Positions 19,978 through 33,136 are shown, counted from the first letter of the stretch. The stretch: DNA of 64,000 nt from Dama dama (GCF_033118175.1 NC_083693.1:57343981-57407980), one strand, 5' to 3'. Notes: generated by a model not told the origin, from the sequence alone. Translations and numbers: made by a program.

Positions 19978-20196
19978 TTATAGATATTAATCCCTTATCA
20001 GATACATGATTTTCAGATACCTTCTCCTATTCTGTGGATTTTCTGTCCACTCCTTAGATGGTGTCCCTTGAAGCACAGAAGTTCTTAATTTTGATCATCT
20101 AAAATATTTGTTTTTGTCTGTGCTTTTGGTGTCATATTCAAGAAATCATTGCCAAATCCAATTATATGAAGCTTTCCCCCATGTTTCCTTAGCATG
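19978..20196 (-). repeat. Old L1 (distal part of the nested host element)
   Basis: Starts with 'gatattaatcccttatcaga', the L1 sequence expected after 'gtagttctttatatac' at 19540, on the other side of the DNA transposon. This makes the host L1 span 11846-20196 with all inserts. Confidence 0.72.
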
Positions 20197-20522
20197 AATA
20201 ATTTGAAAAAGTGGGGAATTTTTAACTGTGTGCCACTCAAAGTTTTTTGGACTGAGGCCAGTGTAATCCACAAAAATACATTCCAGGCAAGAGAAGGAGG
20301 AATTGAGCTGGGCAGGAAAGTAGGGCTTTCTCACAAATCCTCAGAAGGCTTTTGCTTCAATCTATTCGTCAGAACAGCAGGCCACATTGCTACTTTTGCC
20401 TGCAAGAGAGGGTGGTTGGGAAATAACATATAGGGATTTTGTTATTGTTTGTTTTTTTTAAGCTGACCATATTACCATCTAGAATGAAGATGAAGAGAAG
20501 AATGAATAGCTAGGCAACATGA
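20197..20522. other. Unassigned sequence
   Basis: No repeat or gene recognised; a 79-codon + frame at 20194-20433 has no supporting feature. Confidence 0.45.
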
Positions 20523-21402
20523 TGACTGCTTATTTAACTTATATGCAAAGTACATCATGAGAAACACTGGGCTGGATGAAGCACAAGCTGGAATCAAGAT
20601 TGCCTGGAGAAATATCAATAACCTCAGATATGCAGATGACACCACCCTTATGACAGAAAGCAAAGAACTAAAGAGCCTGTTGATGAAAGTGAAAGAGGAG
20701 AGTGAAAAAGTTGGCTTGAAACTCAACATTCAGAAAACTAAGATCATGACATCTGGTCCCATTACTTCATGGCAAATAGATGGGGAAACAATCGAAGCAC
20801 TGACAGACTTTATCTTTTTGGGCTCCAAAATCACTGCAGATGGTGACTGCAGTCATGAAATTAAAAGACACTTGCTCTGTGGAAGAAAAGTTATGACCCA
20901 CCTAGACAGCATATTAAAAAGCAGAGACATTACTTTGCCAACAAAGGTCCATCTAGTCAAAGCTATGGTTTTTCCAGTAGTCATGTATGGATGTGAGAGT
21001 TGGACTATAAAGAAAGCTGAATGCCAAAGTATTGATGTTTTGGACTGTGGAGTTGGAGAAGACTCTTGAGAGTCCCTTGGACAGCAAGGAGATCCAACCA
21101 GTCGATCCTAAAGGAGATCAGTCCTGAATATTCATTGAAAGAACTGATGCTGAAGCTGAAACTCCAATACTTTGGCCACCTGATGTAAAGAACTGACTCT
21201 TTGGAAAAGACCCTGATGTTGGGAAAGATTGAGGGCAGGAAGAGAAGGGGGCAACAGAGGAAAAGATGGTTGGATGGCATCACCGACTCAGTGGACATGA
21301 GTTTGAGTAAACACGGAGTTGGTAATGGACAGGGAGGCCTGGCATGCTGCAGTCCATGGGGTCGCAAAGAGTTAGACACGACTGAGTGACTGAACTGAAC
21401 TG
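20523..21402 (+). repeat. BovB LINE 3' part with RT palm remnant
   Basis: Forward copy of about 880 bp. The frame 20557-21069 includes the reverse-transcriptase catalytic box as 'NLRYADDTTLMTE' near residues 22-34 and runs 170 codons before a frameshift. The element continues to the 3' terminus with (TGAAC)n at 21388-21402. It is 5' truncated, so no active protein. Confidence 0.9.
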
Positions 21403-21410
21403 ATGATGTC

Positions 21411-21693
21411 GGCTGCTGCTGCTGTTGCTAAGTCGCTTCAGTCGTGTCTGACTCCATGTGACCCCATACACGGCAGCCCACCAGGCTCCCCCATCCCTGG
21501 GATTCTCCAGGCAAGAACACTGGAGTGGGGTTGCCATTTCCTTCTCCAATGCATGAAAGTGAAAAGTGAAAGTGAAGTCGCTCAGTCGTGTCCGACTCCT
21601 AGCGACCCTATGGACTGCAGCCTACCAGGCTCCTCTGTCCATGGGATTTTCCAGGCAAGAGTACTGGAGTGGAGTGTCATTGCCTTCTCCACA
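21411..21693 (-). mobile_element. BOVA2 SINE
   Basis: Complete reverse BOVA2 dimer directly beside the BovB end, with a (TGC)n tail at 21413-21425 and the linker near 21555-21580. Well preserved. Confidence 0.92.
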
Positions 21694-22046
21694 TGATATC
21701 TGCAACAAGTCTTAAATTTGTTGGTGTATTTGAAACTTTCTCAGCAGAATCGTTTAAAAGTTTGAGGAATGTAGACTGTTTTTCTCTAGAGTCCAGTGTT
21801 GACATTTAATATTACCTGTTTCTATATTTATGTCTTTTTGGGGGGTCTGGGGTGGGGGCAAGGGTATGGTCCAGTGACACCTGGGGCAGAATGGGTACTT
21901 ATATCATGTTCTTTTCTGGATGTCCATAAAATGCGCCTTTGGACCACGCTGATGAATGATGAATTTGCATTCTTTTTTCTAAGAAGAACAAATATTGCGT
22001 TTTAAAAATTTTTGTGTTTTTGGTTGAGTTACTGTTGTAACTATGG
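21694..22046. other. Unassigned sequence
   Basis: G-rich patch at 21838-21880; otherwise nothing recognisable. Confidence 0.45.
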
Positions 22047-22249
22047 GTATTGTGTAGAGCTCAGATGGTAAAAAATCTGCCTGCACAAAGGAGACCCAGG
22101 TTTGATTTCTGAGTTGGGAAGATCTCTTGGAGAAAGGAATGACTACCCACTCCACTGTTCTTCCCTGGAGAATCCCATGGACAGAGGAACCTGGTGGGCT
22201 CCAGTCCATGGGGTCACAAAGTGTCAGACATGACTGAGTGACTAACAAA
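22047..22249 (+). mobile_element. Bov-tA SINE
   Basis: Forward copy with a damaged tRNA-like head ('gctcagatggtaaaaaatct') and a good tail ending 'gactgagtgactaac'. Confidence 0.87.
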
Positions 22250-23955
22250 ACACACATTCTGTAGGGCACCAAGCAACCTGCTTGCATTGCAACCAATACT
22301 TAAATACAGTTCTGTGGGTGCTGGCCCACTATCGTGGGGTCTCTCACACCAAACAGGATGCAGTTAATCAGGCCAAGTGTAAAAAGCCTTTCTTTTCTTT
22401 TTTTTGGAACATGATACCTTAGGCTTTGCTCTATGCCTGCTTCCCTTGGAAATTCACTCTATTCCTCCTTAATCTGGTTTCAATCTTTAGGCATCGAATA
22501 CAGCTGCTCATTGTGAAAGTACTCATGTCTGACTGTTTTTCTCTATAGAATCTTTGGATATGAATTTCCTTTCTGAATCACAGAGTTTGTTTATTACCTT
22601 CTTCGAAAAATAGGTTTTCAATAACAAGATATTGTTGGAGTTGTTTTGTTACATTTATTGTTTGTATATTGAGTTATGAAGAAGAGAAGTTAAACAGAAA
22701 GAAATTCAATGCAAGAGATAACAAGACATGGAGAAAAATAGCAAGTGTTTCTGTCCCAGGAATTTTTTTTTAAAGACTTGAGAGTAATATATATTTTAGG
22801 AGTTTTCCTCATCTTTGGTCTTACATGAAATGTATTCTATCACCTCTCCGTATAAGGAATCCTCACATATTTACAGTGAACTCTTTTACAGCCTTCAATT
22901 TTGTTCCATTTAATTTTCCCTTAAAGATCTTCCTGAACCCTTTTTTGACTATTTTATAGTACCCTGAAGTTATGGCAATGATAACATGTGTGGTTTCCTG
23001 TGCCTGCATGGTCCTCACAGCTGTGACCACTACCTTTAAATGGAAACTTCAGTCTGCAGCCTCTAGCCTTGGGAACAATAGAGCCCTTAATGAAAAGAAG
23101 CTCAAGAAATTTAAGTGTAGTAGTAGCTCAGCCTATTTATCCTTTTGCCTTATTTTACTCCCATTTTTCACCTTAATCCTAAGACCTGGAACTTGGCTGC
23201 TTTTTCTTTATGCACAATGCCCCCATTTAAAACTGTTTCAAGAAAATGAGTCCCTGTTTCTCATCTTTCTTCCCCATGCAATGCCTTCTCTGGGATTAAG
23301 TTCCTGTACTTAATTTCTGGGCCTCAGCAGCTGATCCCCTGTATTTCAGCAGACTTAATTTCTGTAAGTATTGTGGGAATGTAGAGAAAGCCTTAGAAAG
23401 ATTAACCTCTTGTTGGTTTGAATGAGGCATTCCTTGAGAAACTGATTTGGGAGAGGAGCTCTTTTAATTCAGCCTTTCATGTTCTGCAGAGGTTTGACCC
23501 AAGAGTACATGGAGTGATGAGTTAGTGCAGAGAAGTTTGAAGTTAACAAAAGATTTTCTCATAAAGCATACATACCCCTTTCCTGTTTGTTGTTGTTGCT
23601 CTATTCCGACAAAAACTGACATGTATTCTTTTCACACAATGCAGTGAACAGTTTATGCTGCCATAATGTTCTGATTTGAAACTGAGTGTGATTGAGTCTT
23701 CCCTATAAAATTATATATTTTGCTATACGTTACCTCAGTACATGCTTACCTACTGTGAGTACTCTGCTGTGGAGTTTTCCTATCACTTTTTCCCCCCTTT
23801 ACTTTGGAACTTTTAACTAGGGTGGCCAAAAGGTGTTTTTTTAATTTTGCTTTGGCCTAGAATCTTATCTTCTCTGCAAAGTGATTTTTCAGAGTTCCAG
23901 GTGGTAAGCTGTTATTTGTTTTTATACTATAGCATTACATCTCCCTTATTTTGTT
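22250..23955. other. Unassigned sequence
   Basis: A 113-codon + frame at 22972-23313 is Met-, Cys- and Ser-rich with hydrophobic patches but no domain I recognise. No splice-site pattern or codon bias supports a gene. No named repeat seen. Confidence 0.45.
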
Positions 23956-24178
23956 ATATTTGGCTTCCTAGGCAGCACTAGTGGTAAAGTATCCACCTGC
24001 CAATGCTCAGACTCAAGAGATATGGGTTTGATTCCTGTGTCAGAAAGATCCCCCTGGGGTAGCAAATGGGGATAGCATCCCAGTATTTTTGCCTGGAAAA
24101 TTCCATGGACAGAGAAGTCTGGTGGGCTGCAGTCCATAGGGTTGCAAACAGTCAGACATGACTGAGCACACATACATG
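23956..24178 (+). mobile_element. Bov-tA SINE
   Basis: Forward copy with an approximately 20-bp expansion in the tRNA-like part and a tail ending 'cagacatgactgagcacac'. Confidence 0.86.
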
Positions 24179-24425
24179 ATAGCTTTATTTAGTTTCATTC
24201 TGAGTTTGTTTTTAAATCTTCAAGTTTTCTGGCTTTGAAATGTTGCTATGATGATGAGGGAGTGTTTCAAATATGTTTTAGTGAAAAAAAAGTCATGTCT
24301 ACATTGTGTTCTGAGCTGGAAACAGATTTCCCATTGGACAGATGACAGATTTCCTCTCTATATCATAAAGCAAACCATTTTTAGGGTAACCTGGGGGTTT
24401 GTTTCTCTGCTCATCCTTTTATTCA

Positions 24426-24538
24426 TTATTCATTCAGTAAATATTTATGAAGTGTCAACTAGTGCCAGAAGTTGTTCTAGGCACTTGGGATTCAGCAATG
24501 ACCAAATTCCTACTTGTGTGCAGCTTACGTTCTAGTTC
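24426..24538 (+). repeat. Ancient mammalian repeat (MIR/L2-like)
   Basis: 'attcattcagtaaatattta' followed by 'gttctaggcacttgggattc' resembles a common mammalian-wide repeat. Family uncertain. Confidence 0.4.
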
Positions 24539-25300
24539 AGTGGTGTTCAAACTTTGCTGCATATTACGATTACCTAGGGAGAATTTAAACTCCTAAGTCT
24601 TGCCCTGTGCCAATTAAATCAGAATCTCTCGGGGTGGATACAGGCATATTTTTTTGTGATGATTCCAGTGTACATCTATATTTGAGAACCATTAATCTAC
24701 ATCAGGAGTTATCACATTATAGCATATGCCATAATGTTCAGAAGGGTGTATTACAGACAAGATTGAGCACATTCTGTCTATGGTGGTAAGGCCACAGACA
24801 GAAGGGCTTTTTATAATTCAGAATAAAGTTGGCCCTTGAGCAAGGCTGGGATTAAGGACACTGACTCAGGAGGCAGTTGAAAATAGACATAAAACATATA
24901 GTTGGCCCTTGGTACCCACCAGTTCCACCAAATGCAGATCTTAACTGCAATTACTATTGAAGAGAAATCCAAGAATAAGTGGATCCTTGGAGTTCAAAAC
25001 CATGCTTTTCAAGAGTCCCCTGTAGTTTCTGATTCAGCAGTCTGGAGTTAGGCCTAGGAATCTGCATTTCTAACAAGTTCCCTGGTGAAGCTGATGCTGT
25101 TGGATTTATGGGCTAAACTTTGTGAATAGCTGATACAGAGCCTTGATACCCAATGCATGGTAGTAGATCAGAAGTACAGGTTTTCCTGAGGATTTGTTGG
25201 AAATGTAGACACTCCAGGTTATCCAAGACCTCATGAATCAGAGTCTATGTTTTGATAAAATCTCCTGGTGATTGAAATGCACATTAAAGTTTCTGATCTG
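24539..25300. repeat. Cluster of old DNA-transposon fossils (MER5-like)
   Basis: Three pieces (24539-24690, 25020-25135, 25180-25300) share the hAT/MER5-type pattern 'attacctagggag' or 'tctgcatttctaacaagttc'. The piece at 24895-24975 resembles a Tigger-type element end. All are very degraded. Confidence 0.42.
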
Positions 25301-25881
25301 TTTCTCTGCACTCTGTCACCTACCTGTCATGTAGACTATAGACTTATTCCTTGACTCTCGGATATTTCCTTTATTTAAGTTGATATTACACATATTACAT
25401 GCATGTGTACACATATGTACACCAAGCACATACTGGTGATTTATAATGAAATAATATGCTTTTTCTTATGTTTTCCTACTACAAAGGGCCTGTATTGATA
25501 GTAGTAAATACAAATGAAAAATAACAGGCTTAATGCTCCCTGTTGAAAATAAGGAAATAAATTCTGCCACTTCTTTCTTAAAACATTTGCTTTAGAAAAC
25601 TGGTAACTTCATTCTCCATCTCTTTAAAATATGTAAAACTTGAAAAAAGCTAAATAAGCTTCTAGCCAGGACTTGGGAACTGTAGCTTTGAAATATAATC
25701 AAGAAAGATATTGCCCTATCTTCTAGTCTGTGTGAGAGGAGCTTAACTTTGGTGGCCCCTTCCTCCAAGTTGCAAGACCACCTCTTGTCATAAAGAGAAG
25801 TTAATGTTTGGATGAAGCCAGCTGACTAGCACAGATGGTCACCCCAACCACCAAATGAGTTTTGAGATGATTATGTATGAC
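25301..25881. other. Unassigned sequence
   Basis: Contains an alternating purine-pyrimidine stretch at 25389-25440. No gene or named repeat. Confidence 0.45.
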
Positions 25882-26289
25882 AGTGAATCAGCTCTTCGCA
25901 TCAGGTGGCCAAAATATTGGAGCTTCAGCATCAGTCTTTCCAATGAATACTCAGGGTTGATTTCCTTTAGCATTGACTGGTGTGATCTCCTTGCAGTCCA
26001 AGGGACTCTTAAGAGTCTTCTCCAGCACCACAACTTGAAAACATTGATTCTTCAGCTCTCAGCCTTCTTTGTGGTCCAACCCTCTTATCTGTACATGACT
26101 ACTGGATCCTGATTCTGGGAAAGCTTGAGGGCAGGAGGAGAAGAGGGTGGCAGAGGATGAGATAGTTAGATAGCAGACTCAATGGACATGAAGTTGGGAA
26201 AATTCCAGGAGATAGTGAGGGACAGGCAAGACTTGCATGTTACAGTCCATGGGGTTGCAGAGTTGAACATGACTTAGTGATAGAACAAC
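25882..26289. repeat. BovB LINE 3' end with 5' inversion
   Basis: Positions 25882-26105 are BovB in reverse, from 'ttcgcatcaggtggcc' back to 'tacatgactactgga'. Positions 26106-26289 are forward BovB from 'tgattctgggaaagctt' to the 3' terminus. In the consensus these two parts are adjacent, so the 5' half has been flipped. About 20 bases at the joint are missing. Confidence 0.85.
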
Positions 26290-26494
26290 AGTAACATGTA
26301 TAACAACGGTGCTGTTGAATCCTCTTACTTGAGGACTAATCACTGTTTCTGTTGAACGTGTATGCAGTGGTTGTTATCTGCTTGGCTACATGAAAGATTA
26401 AAGTTCTGCGTATCTTTGCAATCTCTTAGTGGATTGCCTGTGATATATATCACATTCTGGCTTAATGTTTATTCAATGATAAATTATCATTTTT

Positions 26495-26712
26495 TAGGAG
26501 ATTTAAAAAATTGTATTGGACTGTAGTTGCTTTATAATGTTGCATTAGTTTCTGGGGCACAGAAAAGTGAACCAGCTGTATCTATACATATATCCCCTCC
26601 TTTTTGGATTTCCTTTTCATTTAGGTCACACAGAGCATTAAGTAGAATTCCCTGTTTGGTACAGTAGGTTTTCATTAGTTATATTATACATCGTTTCCAA
26701 TGATACATTTTT
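26495..26712 (-). repeat. L1 3' fragment
   Basis: Reverse-strand L1 3' UTR-like sequence ('actgtagttgctttataatg', 'acagtaggttttcattag'). Confidence 0.75.
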
Positions 26713-27139
26713 TTTCTCATCTACCTTTGTGGAAAGTTTTTCTGGATGGTGAAGAAATTATTTTTAGTAGTATTTCTCAGGTTCTAGCCAGTATTAACTT
26801 TCCAGACCACTCTCATCCCCTCATCAGCCACAGCACTCATTATGCATATGACATTTTTTGAGGGGAGTGGAGATAAGAGGGAGTACCCGTAGAATGTATT
26901 AAAAAAACAGAAGATTAATTCAAATTCTGTTTTTGAAACTTAAAAAACCCTACTTAATGATGGAGTTTTGAAACTATATATAAAAGTAGAGAGATTAATA
27001 TAACGAACCCCTCTTGCTCTTCTCCCAGCTTCAATAATTATTAAGATTTTTTTCCAATCTTGTTTCATCCACATTTAGTATTGTTTTTTGCCCACAGTGT
27101 TTTTAGATATTTAACCTTGAAATACTTTAATATGTCTCT
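26713..27139. other. Unassigned sequence
   Basis: Nothing recognised. Confidence 0.45.
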
Positions 27140-27545
27140 AATTATATAGCCATACCTATTCACAATAGCCAGAAGATAGAGTACAAATGTCCATCAATGG
27201 ATGAATAGAAAATTTCTGATATGTATATATATACATACAATGGAATACTATTTAATCATAAAATGAACAAAGACTGCCTGCATAATGTGGATGAACTTTC
27301 AAAACATGCAAAGTGAAAGAAGTTAGATACAAAAAGTTACATACTGTATGACCCCACTTACATGAACTATTCATAATTGATAGGGACTCAGACAGAATGC
27401 AGGTTGGTGGTCTCCAGGGACTAGGGGGAAGGAAGAATGAGGAGACACTGCTTAATGGGGAAGGGGTTTCATATGAAGTGTTAGAATGGTTTTGGAACAG
27501 TTGGAGATGGTTTTACTACCCTTTGAGTAGAACATTTTTAGTTTT
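27140..27545 (+). repeat. Old L1 3' fragment
   Basis: Forward L1 3' region: 'tgtccatcaatggatgaata', 'tacaatggaatactattta' and the 'aggttggtggtctccaggga' segment follow in the usual order. Confidence 0.82.
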
Positions 27546-28819
27546 TCAGGATCTCTTATAGGATAATAACGAGTAAAGATGTGATCTTTGAAGCAAGAAG
27601 CAATTACAAATGGTGAAAATTTATAATGAGAACAAAGATTGTTTGGAGAGAGAAAATTCTGGGAGATTCTTTACATGGCAAGGTTGGGGAAGACCATTCC
27701 TACTTTATTTTCTAAACTAAGGTCTAGACATTAAAGAGAAGCTTCTAGCAGTCAAGAGTCTTGAAGCCAGAAAGAGGTTGGCATGTTTGAGTAACTGAAT
27801 GCAGGTGTGAGTCATGGACGTGTTGGTGCAGGTTTTCCCTCCAAGTGGATTGGGCTTGAATAAATGGGAAGTAAATATTCAGTTCATGAAAGAATGAGTC
27901 ATCATCCTCTACTCTTCCCTCAAATCATGGTGGAATAAGGATGTTTATGTAGACTTGGATAAGGACAATTACATTTTTTTTTTTTTTTAATCACTCTCAG
28001 CATCCTTAACTGGATGAGACAAAGTATGAGAAATGTTTAATATTGGATACGTGTAGGTGTGAATATACTAGGTATATCTATGCATATATCCAGTATACAA
28101 TATGGATATATACTAGGCATATGTCTAGTATATAATGTGGATAATACTAGGATATAGTAATAAAACAACTTGTGAAGAGGAGAGGCTGGAGAACCTGTGC
28201 AAAGCAAGAACATCACAGGAATCTAGGGTCTGAGAAGAAAAAGGATTGGAGGGAGAAAGATGGGGATACCAAGGGGAACAAAACCATCATCTCTAGTTTG
28301 TGGTGAATAGAAATGGGCAGGGTATGACCTCTGTCTGCTCTGTGTGCATATAAACAAATCATTTTACTCTGGAAGCATCAGCTCATGCTGATGCGAATTA
28401 TAATTGGAATTATAATGAAATGGGAATTATAATCATACTTATCCTATAGGGTTTATGTGGGATTTAAATGAGATCATGATTGAAACTGGCTCAGTGGGGT
28501 GCCTGACACAAAGTAGACTCCAAGTGCTTGCTTGCACTGTGGATATTACGATTTCTTTCTGCTCAGTTTTCTAGACCACCTCAAATTTATGTTTTGGTCT
28601 CATGTTTTTATACCCTGAATTCATATTTTGGCTTCCTCCTTTCTAGGCTTTAAAAAATGTCCTATAGAAAAAATTGTGTTTAACTTTCTGAATGATCAAG
28701 GTTTTGTTTTCAACCTTGTAGTACATTTAAATAAATGAAAAGCTTCTTTGTTACTAAAACCTATGTTAGTGACTGTAGTCAATACATTCAGTATTGATGC
28801 TTTTGTGTGTGAAAGCCCT
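27546..28819. other. Unassigned sequence with a short TA-rich repeat
   Basis: At 28055-28155 a roughly 50-bp unit around 'atactaggtatat' and 'atactaggcatat' occurs twice, imperfectly. At 28430-28545 a reverse MIR-like patch ('atttaaatgagatcatg') is possible. T14 at 27976-27989. Confidence 0.4.
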
Positions 28820-29090
28820 GCAATACTTAGCATTCATTAAGTACCAATTGCAAGCAAAGCATGGTATTAGAGGCTTTTGACGATATGGAGGTCAATTACA
28901 AATAATGTAGGTTTAATAGTTCTAGCACTTTTCCAACATTTTAAACTGTTATCTCATTAGACTCATAGCACATTTTACAAGTTATTACATTTTATGGATT
29001 TTTCTTATATGCAAAAACAGAAGTTTGGAAAGGCTAAGTCGGTTGCCTGTGAGTAGTAAATTGTGGTAATAGGATCTGAATTTAATTTTG
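28820..29090 (+). repeat. MIR-like fragment
   Basis: Degraded MIR order: 'ttatctcattagactcatag', then 'cagaagtttggaaaggctaa', then a stretch where MIR has the 'gtagtaag' motif. Low identity. Confidence 0.42.
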
Positions 29091-29254
29091 TTGTCTTTCA
29101 AACTCAGTGCTCTCTTCATCACATAAAAATCCAAGTAGGTAGACCATATTCACTTAGCAACTGAAGCTAAGCATAACTTCTCAAATAACAAATCTATAAG
29201 CTCTAAGCAACGGGAGATACTGAATATAGTACAAACTCACCAAGATTTTATAGT

Positions 29255-29380
29255 CTAAAGATATATGTTCAAGTCTCAACTCTGCTGTTTACTATCCTTG
29301 GGGCCTTGGATGAATCTGTTGACCTTGTTGAGCTTTAATTCCCTCATCTCGGTGTGAAGGTAAAATTATATGGTACAGTG
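29255..29380 (-). repeat. MIR-like fragment
   Basis: 'tcaactctgctgtttacta' followed by 'cttggatgaatctgttgacc' and 'ttccctcatctcgg' match the reverse MIR pattern. Confidence 0.5.
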
Positions 29381-31364
29381 AAGCCACGGATATGGCTAAA
29401 ATACTCATGAATGTAACAATGTCTCCCTGTTTACAAATGTTGACTTGCTACTTAATCCTAATTTTTGAGCATTTTCATGATTTTTCTATATTACATTTAA
29501 AATGTTTAAGAATGTTTAATATAACTGATATAGGACATATTAAATATTTTCATAAAAGGCAGTTTTGCCACAAAATACTTTTATAGCATGCAAGTAACTT
29601 ATTTTTAAGCAACATTGTTTATCCTATCATTTATCCAAACCCATGTGATAAGAAAGCATGTTACAATTCTGCCCTAACCTGTGTATTATTCTTTAGATCT
29701 TTCATAAACTTCTGTCACTCTGCTGCTGCTTTGGATTATAGAAGTTAATTGATCTTCAATATGATGAGTTGTTTCAAAAGACTATTTTTGTTAGGTCCTC
29801 AAATACTTACAATAATAAAGTGTTATTTCCCTCTGCCATTTGGGTACTTCAGTTGCCAGAAACAGTCAATGAACTTCTAAAAGTGCTTGTTAGGGAATGT
29901 TCCGCTAATTGCTTTTGATCTGCCTTAAAAAAGAGCAATTAGCAACAACTCAAATTTTATCTTTGGGGACATGAACATTCTCATGACCAAACTTGACTTT
30001 TTAGTCCTAAAAGTTTATTATAGAGAAAATAATGCTTCTGATCCCATGAACACATTTGAGGAGTTAGGCTGATGTTTTTCTCAGATCTTTTTCCCTTTGA
30101 GACACGGAGTATAGCATTCCTTCGTGAGGGGTTAAGTTTCACACATGTTTATATTTAGTACCTATGGGAGTCTAAGCTGATGATTAATAGTTGAGAATCA
30201 TTTTTAAAAATGTATGACTGAAGGCAGAATATAAAGTGCCGATTGGTTCATTAAGCAATTCAATCCCAAACTGTAAAAAGTTTAAGTTTAATCCTGCCTG
30301 AAGCCTGACTGATCCTGTCATAAACACTTTTCATAAACCTTGCACTTAAACCTGGTCTTGCAGTTTTATTAATCTAACAATAATTCAAAGTGACATCCCA
30401 TGTAGTAATATAAATCTATACGATGGATATCATAAAACTTACACCATGACAAAACCATGGGTAATCATGTAAAAATGCAGGTTCTTTTAGTTAGGTATTC
30501 TCTCTGAATTGCTGCTTTTGCCGTGGTTGAACAGATGTGTTGACTGTAACACTGTCTGAATGTGTTGGTATGCCTGAAGGAAAAGAAAGAAATTCAGAGA
30601 GACACTGATGATAAAAAGTTCTGGAGTTTGGAGAGCCTTATTTGCAAAACTCAGGGAGCAAGTTAACAAAGACATATTTGTGAAGTTTACATTCTCTGGG
30701 AAGATTCCCTTTCTGTGTTGCTATGTGGAATTTTTAGGTCTTGGATTTAATGGCTACATTGATGTTCTGTGGATGTATGAGGGGCCCTGAGCAATAGGTA
30801 CACTTTCAGAAACTCAAATGAAGTCCCAGCTGTCAGATTTTTGGTCAGATCCTTAGTTCTCAGTCTAGGGGCTAGATGAACTCTCAAACTAAATCATAGC
30901 AGACTTAACCTTAGAAATATTATATTACTACAATCCTGTTATTTGGAACAGAAGACTGTGTTTCTATTTTATATGGGGAAGAGAGACATTTCCAAGAATA
31001 AACTTTGAAGAAGGAGTCCGTAAGAGCTAGAGGGTTTGTTTTCAAAGCCTTGCCATAGTTGCTCACCAGCAACAATCTGCTCTCAAATAAAAGTGAGCCT
31101 TGAAGGAGTATTCAAACACCAGTTATTGAACCCATGGGACACTTAACACTTTTATAAGATAGGTGTTGTGAAAATATCTGAAGCCATAGGATTTTTTCCC
31201 CCTGAACATGCTTTGTGAATCTGTTGTCTACTTGTGAGAATAAAACCCACTTTGATTTCATTTGACGGGGAATGAAAACCAAGGTTGCATTATACCTAGT
31301 GCTTTAACATTGTCAGAATTATAATTCAGTAAGAGGTCTGTGTAATTATTTGAGGATCTTTTCT
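29381..31364. other. Unassigned sequence
   Basis: About 2 kb of AT-rich sequence without young repeats. No gene seen; ORFs are at background length. Confidence 0.45.
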
Positions 31365-32807
31365 CCTAGATTTTGAATTCCTTTAGTGCTTAGTACAGTG
31401 CTTAGCACCTAGTAGGTGCTCACTTAGCACATTTTGTGATTCAACCACTAAGGTCATATCTATACAACTGGAAAGAGAAACACAAAATTTTGAGAGTTAT
31501 CCACTTTATTGACAAATAGTTGACATTAAAATTTCATTCCTAAGCAGTTATTTTTTTAAGGAGTGCGTGGTGTGTATGTGTGTGTACAGGGGCCCTTGTG
31601 TTACTTTATAGGGGCAATTAGTTGGAAGACAATAGGCAATGCATCTTTTATTTAGTAATTGATTAAAAATGTAGTAAACAGAAATTTCACTCTCTTACCT
31701 GGAAGTTTAAGGCATTCACATTGGCTTGTATGTATTGTGTATTTTCCTTATCAGATGTGTGTCTCAAGTTTGCATTCCTTTAGTCTTCCAAATATAGGAA
31801 CACACAGCAATAATGTGAATTTGAATATCACAGGCAACTGGCTCCAATTTTCAGCCCAACCCTTGATCTCAGACATAGCAGGTAGTATATGGGTGATGGA
31901 CTAACATTCTTCATCAGCAGTGATGCTGAGTTTTGGGAAACATGGATGAGGATGAGACCCCCCCTGTGGGGGATCTTCAGGCATCAGGCAATATCCTTCT
32001 TCCAAACTAGCAAAGTAGAAATTAGGAATCCATTTTCATTTTTTGCTAGTAGTCTCCTGACCCATTCTCCTTGGTTCAGGCTGAAATCCACCCCCACCCC
32101 AACGTCCCCATCCCTAAACTGCCATATTCTTGGAATCCCTGCTTCTGTCTTCAAAAGCTCTTTGATATTACATTGGAGCCAAAGTGTTTCTTTTTTTTTT
32201 TCTCACTTAATTTATAGCCTTATGTTAGAGCTTTGCTGGAGTACAAGTAGCTTCTTTATATAGCAGCCACAATCATTTTGTCTAAACAGTGAAAAAGTAA
32301 GTTTCAATGACTGTTGACTATATAGCTGATTTTCAGTTGAAATTATATGGTCTATTATCATTAAGAAGCAATTTTATAGTAAGTAAAAATGTAAGCTATG
32401 CCTAATGCAGAATTACGATAGCTATATAATATGGCCAGATCCCTAAACAAATAGGTATTTGCTATTTTCCTTCTGTCACATTCATGTGATATAATGACCT
32501 TTTTGAATTTGACTTCAAGGTATAGTGCAAACAATTCTCTTATTTACATTCACATTATATTTAAAGCTCTTTAGATGAGCATTGAACTACTAGAGAACCA
32601 ACAAATATCAAAGCCAGAATCACAACTGAATTTATTATCCTAATTAATTTGCTTTCCCTATAGAGATACTTTTATTCAAATGAGAGGACAGTTGTAATAC
32701 ACGACAATAAACAGTGCAGTAAACACTTTCACTGCAACTATTATATTTACATAACCCATTTAGTTGAATGCAAACAGCTAACTAATTGGCTATTTTCCTT
32801 TAACCTT
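31365..32807. other. Unassigned sequence with an L2-like patch
   Basis: 31365-31432 resembles a reverse L2 3' segment ('agtacagtgcttagcaccta'). The rest is unassigned, including a 124-codon + frame at 31889-32263 with no recognised motif. Confidence 0.4.
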
Positions 32808-33136
32808 TAAAATATGACTGCTTGAGAATCAGATTCACAGATTAAGAACCAATTTATGGTTCCTAGCAGGGGGATGGTGGGAGGAAGGCATAGTTAGAAT
32901 TTGTTATTGATATCACACTGCTATATTTAAAGTGGATAATCAAAAGGGACCGACTGTATAACACATAGAACTCTGCTCAATATTATGTAATAACCTAAAT
33001 GGGAAAATCAGTTGAAAAAGAATAGATACATGTATATGAATAACTGAATCACTTTGCTGTATACCTGAAACTATGACAACATTGTTAATCAACCATATTC
33101 TAATATAAAATAAAAAGCTAAAATACGACTACTTGA
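32808..33136 (+). mobile_element. L1 3' fragment with target duplications
   Basis: The L1 body (32826-33118) is a forward 3' UTR with 'aatcactttgctgtatacct' and an A-rich tail. It is flanked by an 18-nt duplication, 32808-32825 and 33119-33136, with two mismatches. A small, self-contained 5'-truncated insertion. Confidence 0.85.

Noticed and set aside
22972..23313. 113-codon forward ORF as a small membrane protein
   Set aside because: No homologous motif, no start context or conservation evidence, and it is close to the chance length for the window.
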